NCBI GenBank assembly: GCA_002255955.1
Contig: NKIM01000002.1
Location: forward strand, 186,001 to 250,000
From: Burkholderiales bacterium PBB2
Lineage (GTDB): Bacteria; Pseudomonadota; Gammaproteobacteria; Burkholderiales; Burkholderiaceae_C
Direction of reading: 5' to 3'
DNA: 64,000 nt
The position numbers and the translations under genes are program-made. Positions 46,710 through 54,900 of this stretch are shown one piece after another. The notes beneath the pieces were generated by a model that saw nothing but the letters and a program-made list of their open reading frames with translations, had not been told where the DNA came from and did not search any database. Each line of letters opens with the position of its first letter. The stretch's first letter is position 1.

Positions 46710-46718
46710 GCCTCCCGG

Positions 46719-46756
46719 CCGAGGCCGCCCGCAGGCCGGGCGCCCTCGGTTTTTTT
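46719..46756 (+). terminator. Intrinsic terminator of the panBC operon
   Basis: CCGAGG (46719-46724) and CCTCGG (46744-46749) enclose an inner CGCCCG/CGGGCG stem and are followed by seven T bases to 46756. It is the clearest rho-independent terminator in the window. Confidence 0.9.
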
Positions 46757-46938
46757 GTCAGTGCGATTTGTGGGATGATTTCCCACGCGAGTGCGTACAT
46801 CGCCCGTTTTCGCGGTTTCGCGTCGCCGCGGCGGAGATACTGCGCACGCTTCGAGGCAGCCGACACGTCGCTCTTCTTCTCTCTCCCCCTCACGTGTTTG
46901 GCTCTTTTTGTTGACCGCAAGACGCAAACGAGTCCCTG

Positions 46939-47634
46939 ATGAAACTTCTGTCCACTCCTTCTTCGGCCCTGACGGCCGCCAGCCTGGGCCTGATGGCTCT
47001 TTTGACCGCCTGCGGCGGCGGTGGCTCTGGCGGTGGTGACACCCCCGCGCCCAAGCCCAAGCCGAACCCGGTCACCACCCCGCCGACCACCACCTGCAGC
47101 GCCGCCGGCATCGCCGCCTCCAAGGCCAGCACCGCTGCCGCCACCGTCTGCATGCTGACCAGCAAGGGCGAGATCGTGGTCGAGCTGGAAACCGTCAAGG
47201 CGCCCATCACCACCGCCAACTTCCTGGCCTATGTGAAGAGCGGCTTCTACAAGGACACCATCTTCCACCGCGTGGTGCCGGGCTTTGTGGCGCAGGGCGG
47301 CGGCTTCGTCTCCGGCGGCACGGCCAAGGCCGGCGCGCTGGCGCCCATCGCTCTGGAGAACCAGAACGGCCTGTCCAATCTGAAGTACACCATCGCCATG
47401 GCCCGCACCAGCGCGGTCGATTCGGCCACCAGCCAGTTTTACTTCAACACCGTGGACAACAAGAGCCTGGACTACAGCTCCGCCGTGGCTGGCAAGAACG
47501 GCTATGCCGTGTTCGGCCGCATCATCTCGGGCAAGGAGACCGTGGACGCCATCAATGCCGAGCCCCAGCTCTACACCGGCGCCGACATGACGGCCACCGA
47601 AGTGCTGCTTTACTGGGCCACACAGCTCAAATGA
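46939..47634 (+). CDS. Cyclophilin-type peptidyl-prolyl isomerase lipoprotein (first of tandem pair)
   Basis: 231 residues. Signal peptide with lipobox LLTAC, then GGGGSGGG and a Pro/Lys linker. The cyclophilin domain (about 65-231) carries FHRVVPGFVAQGGG with the catalytic Arg, and YAVFGRIISGKETVD. Such enzymes speed cis-trans proline isomerisation; here the domain would be held in the periplasm by a lipid anchor. A second, related copy follows by about 97 bases. A GTGGGA-TGATT-TCCCAC palindrome stands 150 bases upstream. Confidence 0.9.
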   Translation: MKLLSTPSSALTAASLGLMALLTACGGGGSGGGDTPAPKPKPNPVTTPPTTTCSAAGIAASKASTAAATVCMLTSKGEIVVELETVKAPITTANFLAYVKSGFYKDTIFHRVVPGFVAQGGGFVSGGTAKAGALAPIALENQNGLSNLKYTIAMARTSAVDSATSQFYFNTVDNKSLDYSSAVAGKNGYAVFGRIISGKETVDAINAEPQLYTGADMTATEVLLYWATQLK

Positions 47635-47731
47635 GCTGACTTTCACCCGCAAGGGTAAGCAGTTGTCAGCGCCGTCGGCGGCGCTGCGACCGAGCGCGTT
47701 GAGCAGGCACCTTGTTCAGGAGTCTTGCCTC

Positions 47732-48421
47732 ATGCGCTCTTTTGTTTTGCGCCTGGCCGCCGTGGCCACCCTGGTGACCTTGACCGCCTGCGGTGGCGGT
47801 GGCGGCGATGGCGACCATTACCGCCCGGACCCGGTGCCCGTGCCGGTGCCCAACCCGAACCCGCGCCCCAATACCAACAGCTGCAGCAACGAAGGCCTGT
47901 CCAAGTCGGCCCAAAGCCGCTACGCCACCGTCTGCATGCTGACCAGCAGCGGCGAGATCGTCCTCGAGCTCTACACCGAGTACGCGCCGGCCACCGTGGC
48001 CAACTTCCTGCGCTATGTGGCCGACGGCCATTTCAACAACACCTTGTTCCACCGCGTTGAGCGCGATTTCGTGATCCAGGGCGGCGGCTACACCAGCGGC
48101 ATGTACGAGCGCCGCGCGACCTACGGGCCGGTGCCGCTGGAAAGCAACAACACACTCGCCAACTTGCCCGGCACCCTGGCCATGGCGCGGCGCAGCGAGC
48201 CCAACAGCGCCACCAACCAGTTCTTCATCAATGTGAAAGACAATCCGGGCAATGACTACAAGAGCCCGACCCAACCTGGTTACGCCGTGTTCGGACGGGT
48301 CATTTCCGGCATGGCCACGGTGGAGGCCATCAATGCCGTGCCCACCTACTACTACGCCGATGCCGATGTCTCGCGGCCGCGCCAGGAAGTGCTGATCTAT
48401 TGGGTGCAAAGACTGCAGTAA
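47732..48421 (+). CDS. Cyclophilin-type peptidyl-prolyl isomerase lipoprotein (second of tandem pair)
   Basis: 229 residues from ATG 47732, with AGGAG about 9 bases before it. Lipobox TLTAC, GGGGG and a Pro/Asn linker with repeated PVPVPNPNP, then a cyclophilin domain with FHRVERDFVIQGGGY and YAVFGRVISGMATVEAIN. The catalytic Arg and Gln are kept. It is clearly a duplicate of the preceding gene that has diverged in the linker and substrate loop (MYERRATYGPVPLESNN). The two may serve different clients. Confidence 0.9.
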   Translation: MRSFVLRLAAVATLVTLTACGGGGGDGDHYRPDPVPVPVPNPNPRPNTNSCSNEGLSKSAQSRYATVCMLTSSGEIVLELYTEYAPATVANFLRYVADGHFNNTLFHRVERDFVIQGGGYTSGMYERRATYGPVPLESNNTLANLPGTLAMARRSEPNSATNQFFINVKDNPGNDYKSPTQPGYAVFGRVISGMATVEAINAVPTYYYADADVSRPRQEVLIYWVQRLQ

Positions 48422-48456
48422 GCCCTTCCCAGCCCGCGGCCCTGAGCCTGGCGCGC

Positions 48457-49509
48457 ATGCGCCTGCAATGGAGCCGCGCCGAGCTGGCCGCCCTGCTGCG
48501 ACGCTGGGCGGCTTTTCTCGCGGTGGTGGCTGCCGTGCTGGGCAGTTTCATCAGCACCCTGATCGGCTGGCCGGCCTTGCCCCTGTTCTGGGCCATGCAG
48601 GCCGACACGCCGGCTGCTCTCTCCCTCACCGCGTTGCTGAGCCATGCGCTGCCCGGCCTCTTGCTGGCCTGGGGCTTGCGCGAGGCCTTGTTGCCGGCGC
48701 GCTGGATGCCCTTCGAGCGCGCGCTGCCGCTGCGGCGCACGGACATCTGGCGGGCCGATCTGGGCGTGCTGGCCTTGGCCCTGCTGCCCTGGGCCTTGCT
48801 CAACCTCATCTCCTTCGCCGCCTGGCGGGCGGCCCGCCCGGCCTGGATGCAGGGCTTGTGGTTGCAGGCCTTGTTGGGCTTTGTCTTCTCCCTGCTGCTC
48901 TCGGCCGGGGGCGCTCTGGCCCTGATGCAGTGGCGCCGCCGCTCCGGCCGTCCGGCCCGGCGGCCACAGGCGTCTGGCAAGCCCACCGGCCGCCAGACTG
49001 CCTCGACCTGGACCGCCTTGCTCTGGCTGCCGCTGTGGCGCGGCCCGGCGCGGCCGGTGCTGCATGGCTTGCTGGCTGCGCTGCTGGCTTTGCTGCTCTG
49101 CCTCGCCGCGGCCTGGCACTTTCCGGTGCATGCAGCCTGGGCGCTGGCTTTCTCCACCTTGCTGACCCTGGGCTTCTGCGCCCGGCTGCAAGCCCAGGCG
49201 CGGCAGTGCTACGCGCCGCTGCAGGCGGCCAGCGCCATGCTGCCTGTGTCACCCCAGGCCTGGTCTCTGCGCCTCTATGCCCTGGCCTTGCTGCCGGCGT
49301 TGTTGGCCTGGCTCAGTTGGGCGGTGCTGCTGGCGCTGGGCCCCTGGTTGCTGGGGCCGCGCGCCATGCCTGCTTTCTTTGTCGCCGCCCTTGCCGCGCC
49401 CGCCTTGGCGCTCTGGCGCCCCGAGAACCTGAGCCCCGAGGCGCGCGCCGGCCGTTGGCTTTTGTCCTGGGGTATCTGGGTTGCCCTGGCCAGTGAAGTC
49501 ATTGTCTGA
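48457..49509 (+). CDS. ABC-2-like membrane protein, probable permease partner of the following ATPase
   Basis: About 350 residues with seven or more hydrophobic helices and a basic loop (RRRSGRPARRPQASGKPTGR) in the middle. No named family was recognised, but the next gene encodes a stand-alone ATPase that starts 5 bases after this stop. The pair therefore looks like a small ABC exporter or permease. The start is uncertain: ATG 48457 is used, while TTG 48400 in frame would overlap the end of the cyclophilin gene. Confidence 0.7.
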   Translation: MRLQWSRAELAALLRRWAAFLAVVAAVLGSFISTLIGWPALPLFWAMQADTPAALSLTALLSHALPGLLLAWGLREALLPARWMPFERALPLRRTDIWRADLGVLALALLPWALLNLISFAAWRAARPAWMQGLWLQALLGFVFSLLLSAGGALALMQWRRRSGRPARRPQASGKPTGRQTASTWTALLWLPLWRGPARPVLHGLLAALLALLLCLAAAWHFPVHAAWALAFSTLLTLGFCARLQAQARQCYAPLQAASAMLPVSPQAWSLRLYALALLPALLAWLSWAVLLALGPWLLGPRAMPAFFVAALAAPALALWRPENLSPEARAGRWLLSWGIWVALASEVIV

Positions 49510-49513
49510 AACC

Positions 49514-50158
49514 ATGCCCGACGCTCCTTATCCCACCGATTTCCGCCTGCAGGTCCGCGCCCTGAGCTTTGCCTACCCCGGCCAGACGCGGCGCGTGGTC
49601 GACCTCTGGAGCCAGACCTTCGGCCCCGGCCTGGTCTGGCTGCGCGGGGCCAATGGCACGGGCAAATCCACCCGACTCAAGCTCCTGGCCGGCGCGCTGG
49701 CGCCGCAGTACGGCAGCGCCGAGCTGCAGGGCTGCGATCTGCTGCGGCAGCCCTTGGAGTACCGGCGCCAGGTCGCCTTTGTCGGCGCCGAGCCGCCGCC
49801 GTTTGAGCATCTGAGCCCGAGCGAGTACTTCGGCTTTCTGAGTGGCTTGTATCTGCGTGCCGACGTGACGGACTGGCAGCAGCACATCGAGGGTTTCGGC
49901 CTGCAGCCCTTTCTGGGCCAGCCGCTGCGCAGCCTGTCCACCGGCACGCAGCACAAGGCCGCGCTGGCGGCGGCCTTGGCGCTGAACACGCCCTTGCTGC
50001 TGCTGGATGAGCCGCTCAACGCGCTCGATGCCGCCTCGCTTGCGCATCTGCGCCAGGTCTTGGCCCGGGCTGCCGAGGCCCGCGACCGCCTGCTGCTGCT
50101 GGTCAGCCATGAGGAGCTGGGTGTGGCGCCGAGCGCCTGCGTCGAACTCTCAGCCTGA
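49514..50158 (+). CDS. ABC transporter ATP-binding protein
   Basis: 214 residues. Walker A GANGTGKST is near residue 45, the signature LSTGTQHKAALAAAL near 145 (in place of LSGGQ), Walker B LLLLDEPLNALD near 165, and the switch His in LVSHEE. The LSTGT signature is unusual but seen in CcmA-like and ABC-2 ATPases. It is coupled to the upstream membrane protein gene (5-base gap). The substrate is unknown. Confidence 0.9.
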   Translation: MPDAPYPTDFRLQVRALSFAYPGQTRRVVDLWSQTFGPGLVWLRGANGTGKSTRLKLLAGALAPQYGSAELQGCDLLRQPLEYRRQVAFVGAEPPPFEHLSPSEYFGFLSGLYLRADVTDWQQHIEGFGLQPFLGQPLRSLSTGTQHKAALAAALALNTPLLLLDEPLNALDAASLAHLRQVLARAAEARDRLLLLVSHEELGVAPSACVELSA

Positions 50159-50242
50159 GGGCTTGATCTGGGACAAGGCTGGCGCGGCGGGCGCTGGCTA
50201 GACTGCCGCGCCCCTGCCTTCCGCCCCCGACCGAGCCCCGCC

Positions 50243-51622
50243 ATGACGACGCCACCTCTTGCCGCCCCCGAACTGCTGCTGCCCGCGGGCGATCTCGAGC
50301 GCATGCGCGCGGCCTTTGATTTTGGCGCCGATGCCGTCTACGCGGGCCAGCCGCGCTACTCCCTGCGCGCGCGCAACAACGACTTCAAGCTCGAGAACCT
50401 GCAGATCGGCATTGCTGAGGCGCATGCGCGCGGCAAGAAGTTCCTGGTTGCCAGCAACATCCTGCCGCACAACGGCAAGCTCAAGAACTACCTGGCCGAT
50501 ATGGCGCCGGTGGTGGCGATGAAGCCCGACGCCCTCATCATGGCCGATCCCGGCCTGATCATGATGGTGCGCGAGCGCTGGCCCGATCTGCCCATCCACC
50601 TCTCCGTGCAGGCCAACACGGTCAACTACGCCGGTGTGAAGTTCTGGCAGAAGCAGGGATTGAAGCGCGTCATCCTCTCGCGCGAGCTGAGCCTGGACGA
50701 AGTGACGCAGATCCGCCAGGAATGCCCGGACATGGAGCTCGAGGTCTTCGTCCACGGCGCCCTGTGCATCGCCTACTCGGGCCGCTGCCTCTTGTCGGGT
50801 TACTTCAACCACCGCGACGCCAACCAGGGCACCTGCACCAATGCCTGCCGCTGGGATTACCAATTAGGCGCTGCCTTCGAGGACGAGGCCGGCCAGGCGC
50901 AGCCGATTCAGTTCGACTTTCACAAGGCCGTGCAGCAGGCCGATCAAGATTTCGCCGCGGCCGGTGGCACGGCTCGCCATCCGCTGGCCGATCGCACGTA
51001 TCTGATCGAAGAATCGCAGCGGCCCGGCGAGCTGATGCCCATCCAGGAGGATGAGCATGGCACCTACATCATGAACTCCAAGGACCTGCGTGCGGTCGAG
51101 CATGTGCAGCGCCTGGTCGAGATTGGCGTCGACTCGCTCAAGATCGAGGGCCGCACCAAGAGCCGCTACTACGTCTCGCGCGCCGCCCAGGTCTACCGCC
51201 GCGCCATCGACGACGCCGTGGCCGGCCGGCCTTTCGACCCGGCGCTGCTGGGCGAGCTGGACGGCCTGTCCAATCGTGGCTACACCAGCGGCTTCTACCA
51301 GCGCCATCGCAGCCAGGACCTGCAGAACTACCTCGATGGCCACTCTAAGGCCCGGCGCAGCCAGTTTGTTGGCGAGGTGGGGCCGGTGGGCGCCGATGGT
51401 TGGGCAGCGATCGAGGTGAAGAACCGTTTTGCCGTCGGCGACCGGCTGGAGGTCATCCACCCCAGCGGCAACCGCGAGATCACCCTGCAGGCCCTGCGCG
51501 GCCGCGAGGGCGAGCCGGTGCAGGCGGCGGCCGGCAATGGCGTGCAGGTCAGCCTGCAGCTGCCGGCCGAGCTGCAGGGCGCTCTGATCGCGCGCTTGCT
51601 GGAGCCGGGCGAGCTTGCTTGA
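50243..51622 (+). CDS. trhP: U32-family tRNA hydroxylation protein
   Basis: 459 residues, matching E. coli TrhP (YegQ). It opens with APELLLPAGDLERMRAAFDFGADAVYAG and carries the U32 signature EVFVHGALCIAYSGRCLLSGYF, followed by Cys residues in QGTCTNACRWDY that fit an iron-sulfur or metal site. TrhP makes 5-hydroxyuridine at the tRNA wobble position using prephenate, so it acts in translation rather than as a peptidase. The stop is 3 bases from the stop of the convergent lipoprotein gene. Confidence 0.92.
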   Translation: MTTPPLAAPELLLPAGDLERMRAAFDFGADAVYAGQPRYSLRARNNDFKLENLQIGIAEAHARGKKFLVASNILPHNGKLKNYLADMAPVVAMKPDALIMADPGLIMMVRERWPDLPIHLSVQANTVNYAGVKFWQKQGLKRVILSRELSLDEVTQIRQECPDMELEVFVHGALCIAYSGRCLLSGYFNHRDANQGTCTNACRWDYQLGAAFEDEAGQAQPIQFDFHKAVQQADQDFAAAGGTARHPLADRTYLIEESQRPGELMPIQEDEHGTYIMNSKDLRAVEHVQRLVEIGVDSLKIEGRTKSRYYVSRAAQVYRRAIDDAVAGRPFDPALLGELDGLSNRGYTSGFYQRHRSQDLQNYLDGHSKARRSQFVGEVGPVGADGWAAIEVKNRFAVGDRLEVIHPSGNREITLQALRGREGEPVQAAAGNGVQVSLQLPAELQGALIARLLEPGELA

Positions 51623-51625
51623 TTC

Positions 51626-53326
51626 CTAGCGTCCCACCGCGTGCAGCTGCGCGCCGTTGATGCTGTAGACCAAGCCATCGGGCCCGGCCACGGTGGGCGT
51701 GTAGGCCTGGCCGATGCCAGCGTTGAGCTTGACGCTTTCGCTGAAACGGTTGCTGACGAAGTCCCAGCGGTAGAGCACGCCGTCCTCGTTGTTGACCAGG
51801 GCTGATTGGCCTTTGACATCGATCACTGCGGTGTTGACGCACCACTCGCGCACGCCGCCGGGCGTCGTGGCATCGGCGGTGGGGCCAACGATGGTCAGCA
51901 CCTCCTTCATCACCGTCACCGCTGGGTTGATGGGGTCGGCCTGGCCGGCCTGCGGGTCCAGCACGGCCATCTTGTTCTGGCCGTCGCCGCTGCCGATGCC
52001 GTAGTAGTTGTTGTACTTGACCAGCAGCAGATAGCTGGAGGCGCCGGCATAGCTGGGCACGGCGCCGGCCGGCACGATGGAGGGCGTGTCGTCCCAGCCG
52101 AAGGAGCCGGGGGTCTTGAGCTGGCTCAGATCGGCGTTGAAGTGCAAGAGCCAGCCGCGGCCGTTGTGATCGGTGCGGGTATTCTCCAGCACGCCGTAGA
52201 AGACATCGCCATCCGGGCCCACGGTGGGCGAGGCGGTGGCGCTGTCGCTGAGGCGGGCCGGCAGATCGGTGGCCGGGTTGATCAAGCGCTGCTTGGCCTT
52301 GAGCGCCAGGGTGGCCGCGTCCAGGGCCAGCAGGTAGCCGGTCTGCATGCTGGAGATGGCCGGGTCGCTGTTGACGGCGATGTAGAGCGTCTTCTCGTCC
52401 AGCGACAGAGCCGGCGCCGCGTTCATGGCGGTCTGGAACATGGCCGCGTCGCCGCTGAGCTCGGCGGCCGATTTCCAGAGCGCCTGGCCGTCGGCCGCCA
52501 GGCGCACGATGCCGCCTCTCAGGCCGCCCGGCGCGCCGGCTTTGGCGGTGAAGCCGAAGAAGGCCGTGCCCTGGCCGTCCAGGGTCAGCGGGGTGTTGAT
52601 GCGCAGCTTGTCGCGGTAGTTGGCGCTGTCGGCCTCAAACGCGGCATTGCCGTAGAAAGCCAGGGTTTGGACCGTGCCGCTGGCGCTGTCCACGCCATCG
52701 CGGATCAGCAGCCGGCCGCCGGCCGCCGGGGCGAACAAGCGGCCTTTGATGTCCAGGCCGATGTTCCAGGACGGCGTCCAGCTGCTGGCCGGCAGCAGGT
52801 AGTCGCTTTTCAGGGTCCAGAGCAGGCTGCCGTCGCTGGCCTTGCGGGCCTGCACCTCGAAATCGCCGACGCTCGTGGTCTTGACCGGCACCAGCACGGT
52901 GTTGCCGCCCGAAATCACCGGCGTGCCGTAGTGGATCAGCAGAAAACCACCGGCGCGGTAGGGCGGGGCCAGGTCCACCGGTGTGCTCCAGACGATGCGC
53001 TGCAAGGGTTGGGTGGCGATCCGCGTCTGCGCCTGGTGCTGAGCATTGCCACCGTAGCTGGCCCAGAAGGGAGCGCTGCCGGGGCTGGGGGCTGGGGGTG
53101 TGGGCGCTGGCGGGGTGGGGGCCGGCGGCGTGGGTGCAGGTGGTGTGGGCGCCGGTGGGACGGGTGCCGGCGTGGGTGCTGGTGGAGGCTCCGAGCTGCC
53201 GCCACCCCCGCCCCCGCAGGCCTGCAGCAAGCCGGCCAGGCCTGCGCCCAGCAGCAGGTGGCGTCGCTGTGGCCGAGGGCAGGGCGTGGGCGTCGGAAGG
53301 GGGCAGGCGTCGTCGCGGTCGGTCAT
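51626..53326 (-). CDS. Lipoprotein with PQQ-like beta-propeller and Pro-rich linker
   Basis: 566 residues. The N-terminus PQRRHLLLGAGLAGLLQAC has twin arginines and a lipobox, so it may be a Tat-exported lipoprotein. A GGGGGG spacer and a run of (P)PAPTP repeats (about 47-80) link it to repeated blades such as ASDGSLLWTLKSDY, ALDAATLALKAKQRL and GPDGLVYSINGAQL, characteristic of PQQ-like propellers. It probably binds protein or ligand at the cell surface; no catalytic site was seen. An upstream extension of the frame was rejected. Confidence 0.85.
   Translation of the reverse strand: MTDRDDACPLPTPTPCPRPQRRHLLLGAGLAGLLQACGGGGGGSSEPPPAPTPAPVPPAPTPPAPTPPAPTPPAPTPPAPSPGSAPFWASYGGNAQHQAQTRIATQPLQRIVWSTPVDLAPPYRAGGFLLIHYGTPVISGGNTVLVPVKTTSVGDFEVQARKASDGSLLWTLKSDYLLPASSWTPSWNIGLDIKGRLFAPAAGGRLLIRDGVDSASGTVQTLAFYGNAAFEADSANYRDKLRINTPLTLDGQGTAFFGFTAKAGAPGGLRGGIVRLAADGQALWKSAAELSGDAAMFQTAMNAAPALSLDEKTLYIAVNSDPAISSMQTGYLLALDAATLALKAKQRLINPATDLPARLSDSATASPTVGPDGDVFYGVLENTRTDHNGRGWLLHFNADLSQLKTPGSFGWDDTPSIVPAGAVPSYAGASSYLLLVKYNNYYGIGSGDGQNKMAVLDPQAGQADPINPAVTVMKEVLTIVGPTADATTPGGVREWCVNTAVIDVKGQSALVNNEDGVLYRWDFVSNRFSESVKLNAGIGQAYTPTVAGPDGLVYSINGAQLHAVGR
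53087..53188 (-). repeat. Tandem 15-bp minisatellite encoding PAPTP-type repeats
   Basis: About six imperfect copies of a 15-base unit encode the Pro-Ala-Thr linker of the propeller lipoprotein. Copy number could vary by slippage, changing linker length. Confidence 0.75.
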
Positions 53327-53458
53327 GGTGGTTGCGGCATGGGAAGCGGTGCGCCGCCAAAGCATGTGTGACAGGAATTGGACGCGGTGGAACTCCACTT
53401 GGGCCCGGGTGAATTCCCTAGTCGGGTGGAATCCAGCCTAAGCTCGACAATCAGCAGC

Positions 53459-54760
53459 ATGCGCACGGCTTTTGATTCCCTGTTGGCTTGGCCCCGTCAC
53501 CGCTCAGGGCTGGGTCTGGGTTTGCTGCTCGTGCTCAGCGCATGCGGCGGCGGTGGCGGAGGAGACATGCCCGCGGCGCCCGTTTCACCGACCGGCGCGG
53601 CCAGCAGCCCCGGCACACCCGCTTCAGCGCCGCCTCCCAGTTCCAAGCCCCTGAGCTTGCAGGCCCAGCTGGGCGAGAAGATTTTTCACGACCGCAACCT
53701 CAGCGGCTCCGGCCGCATGTCCTGCGCCACCTGCCACGACCCGGCCTTCTTCCACGGGCCGCCGAACACGCTGCCGGTGCAGGTGGGCGGCGCCTTCGAG
53801 ACGGAGTTCGGCACCCGTGCCGCGCCTTCGCTGCGTTATCTGGAAACCCAGCCAGCCTTCAACGGCACGCCGCAAACCCTGGTGGCCGATCTGCGCGGCG
53901 GCCTGATGGCCGACGGCCGCGCCGACAGCCTGGCCGCCCAGGCCAAGCTGCCCTGGTTCAACCCGCGCGAGATGGACAACGGCAATGCCGCCACGCTGGC
54001 GCGCAAGCTGCGCGCCGCCGCCTACGCCAGTGACTTCGGCCGCGCCTTTCCGCCGGCCGCCGGCGCCTCGGCCCCGGACGACGACAGCCTGGTCACCCAG
54101 GCCAGCCAGGCCCTGCAGAGCTTTCAGATCGAAGACCCGCGTTTCCACCCCTACGACTCCAAGTTCGATTGGGTGCAGCAGGGTCGCGCGCAGTTCAGCA
54201 ACGCTGAGACGCGCGGCCTGAGGGTGTTCAACGATCCCCAACGAGGGGCTTGCTTGAGCTGTCATCCTTCGTCCAGCTCGAACCAGGAGCCGGTTGCGTT
54301 CACCTCCTTTGGCTATGCGGCGCTGGGCGTGCCGCGCAATGCAGCGCTGCAAATCAATGTCGACCCTGCAGCCTTTGATCTGGGCCTGTGCCAATCGCCC
54401 CATGCCGCTGTCAAGGGGCGCAACGAGGCCTGCGGCTTCTTCCGCATTCCCAGCCTGCGCAATGTCGAGCACCGCCCGGTGTTCTTCCACAACGGCGGCT
54501 TCACCAGCCTGGAGCAGGTGCTGCGCTTCTACGCCACCCGCGACACCGACCCGGCCCAGTGGTACCCGAGCGTCGCCGGCCAGGTTCAGCTCTACGACGA
54601 TCTGCCGCTCCACTTGCAAGCCAATGTCGAACGCAACGCGCCCTTCGGCCCGCGGCGGACGATGAGCGACGCCGACATCGCCGACATCCTGTGCTTTCTG
54701 CGCACGCTCAGCGACGGCTACACCGGGCCGGCCACACCGCCTTCGCCCGGCTGCAATTGA
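53459..54760 (+). CDS. Di-heme cytochrome c peroxidase/MauG-family lipoprotein
   Basis: 433 residues. The signal ends LVLSAC, a lipobox, followed by GGGGGG and a Pro/Ser/Ala linker. Two heme c motifs are present, CATCH in RMSCATCHD and CLSCH in GACLSCHP, about 180 residues apart as in CcpA/MauG proteins. LGEKIFHDRNLSGSGRMSC and SLRNVEHRPVFFHNGGF are family patterns. It would reduce peroxide or oxidise a partner in the periplasm. The start is divergent from the propeller lipoprotein, and the two may share a promoter region. Confidence 0.9.
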   Translation: MRTAFDSLLAWPRHRSGLGLGLLLVLSACGGGGGGDMPAAPVSPTGAASSPGTPASAPPPSSKPLSLQAQLGEKIFHDRNLSGSGRMSCATCHDPAFFHGPPNTLPVQVGGAFETEFGTRAAPSLRYLETQPAFNGTPQTLVADLRGGLMADGRADSLAAQAKLPWFNPREMDNGNAATLARKLRAAAYASDFGRAFPPAAGASAPDDDSLVTQASQALQSFQIEDPRFHPYDSKFDWVQQGRAQFSNAETRGLRVFNDPQRGACLSCHPSSSSNQEPVAFTSFGYAALGVPRNAALQINVDPAAFDLGLCQSPHAAVKGRNEACGFFRIPSLRNVEHRPVFFHNGGFTSLEQVLRFYATRDTDPAQWYPSVAGQVQLYDDLPLHLQANVERNAPFGPRRTMSDADIADILCFLRTLSDGYTGPATPPSPGCN

Positions 54761-54780
54761 TCGGCAGCAGTTGATCGGCA
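54757..54780. repeat. Short direct repeat after the peroxidase gene
   Basis: TTGATCGGCA occurs at 54757-54766 and 54771-54780, 14 bases apart, with the first copy covering the peroxidase stop codon. A related TTGATCGATCGG lies just downstream. Confidence 0.6.
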
Positions 54781-54900
54781 CCCGCTGATGGCTTGATCGA
54801 TCGGCCGAGTGCCACGGGCCGCCATGTCCGGCAGCGCTGCAAGTCATTCGCATTGCGTATGGCGCCGCCGCAGCACCGGCGCTGCAGCCAGAATCGCCGC

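Noticed and set aside
46775-46939. 54-residue frame ending TGATG at the cyclophilin gene start
   Set aside because: The overlap is suggestive of a leader peptide, but there is no ribosome-binding site and composition looks random; chance frames are common here.
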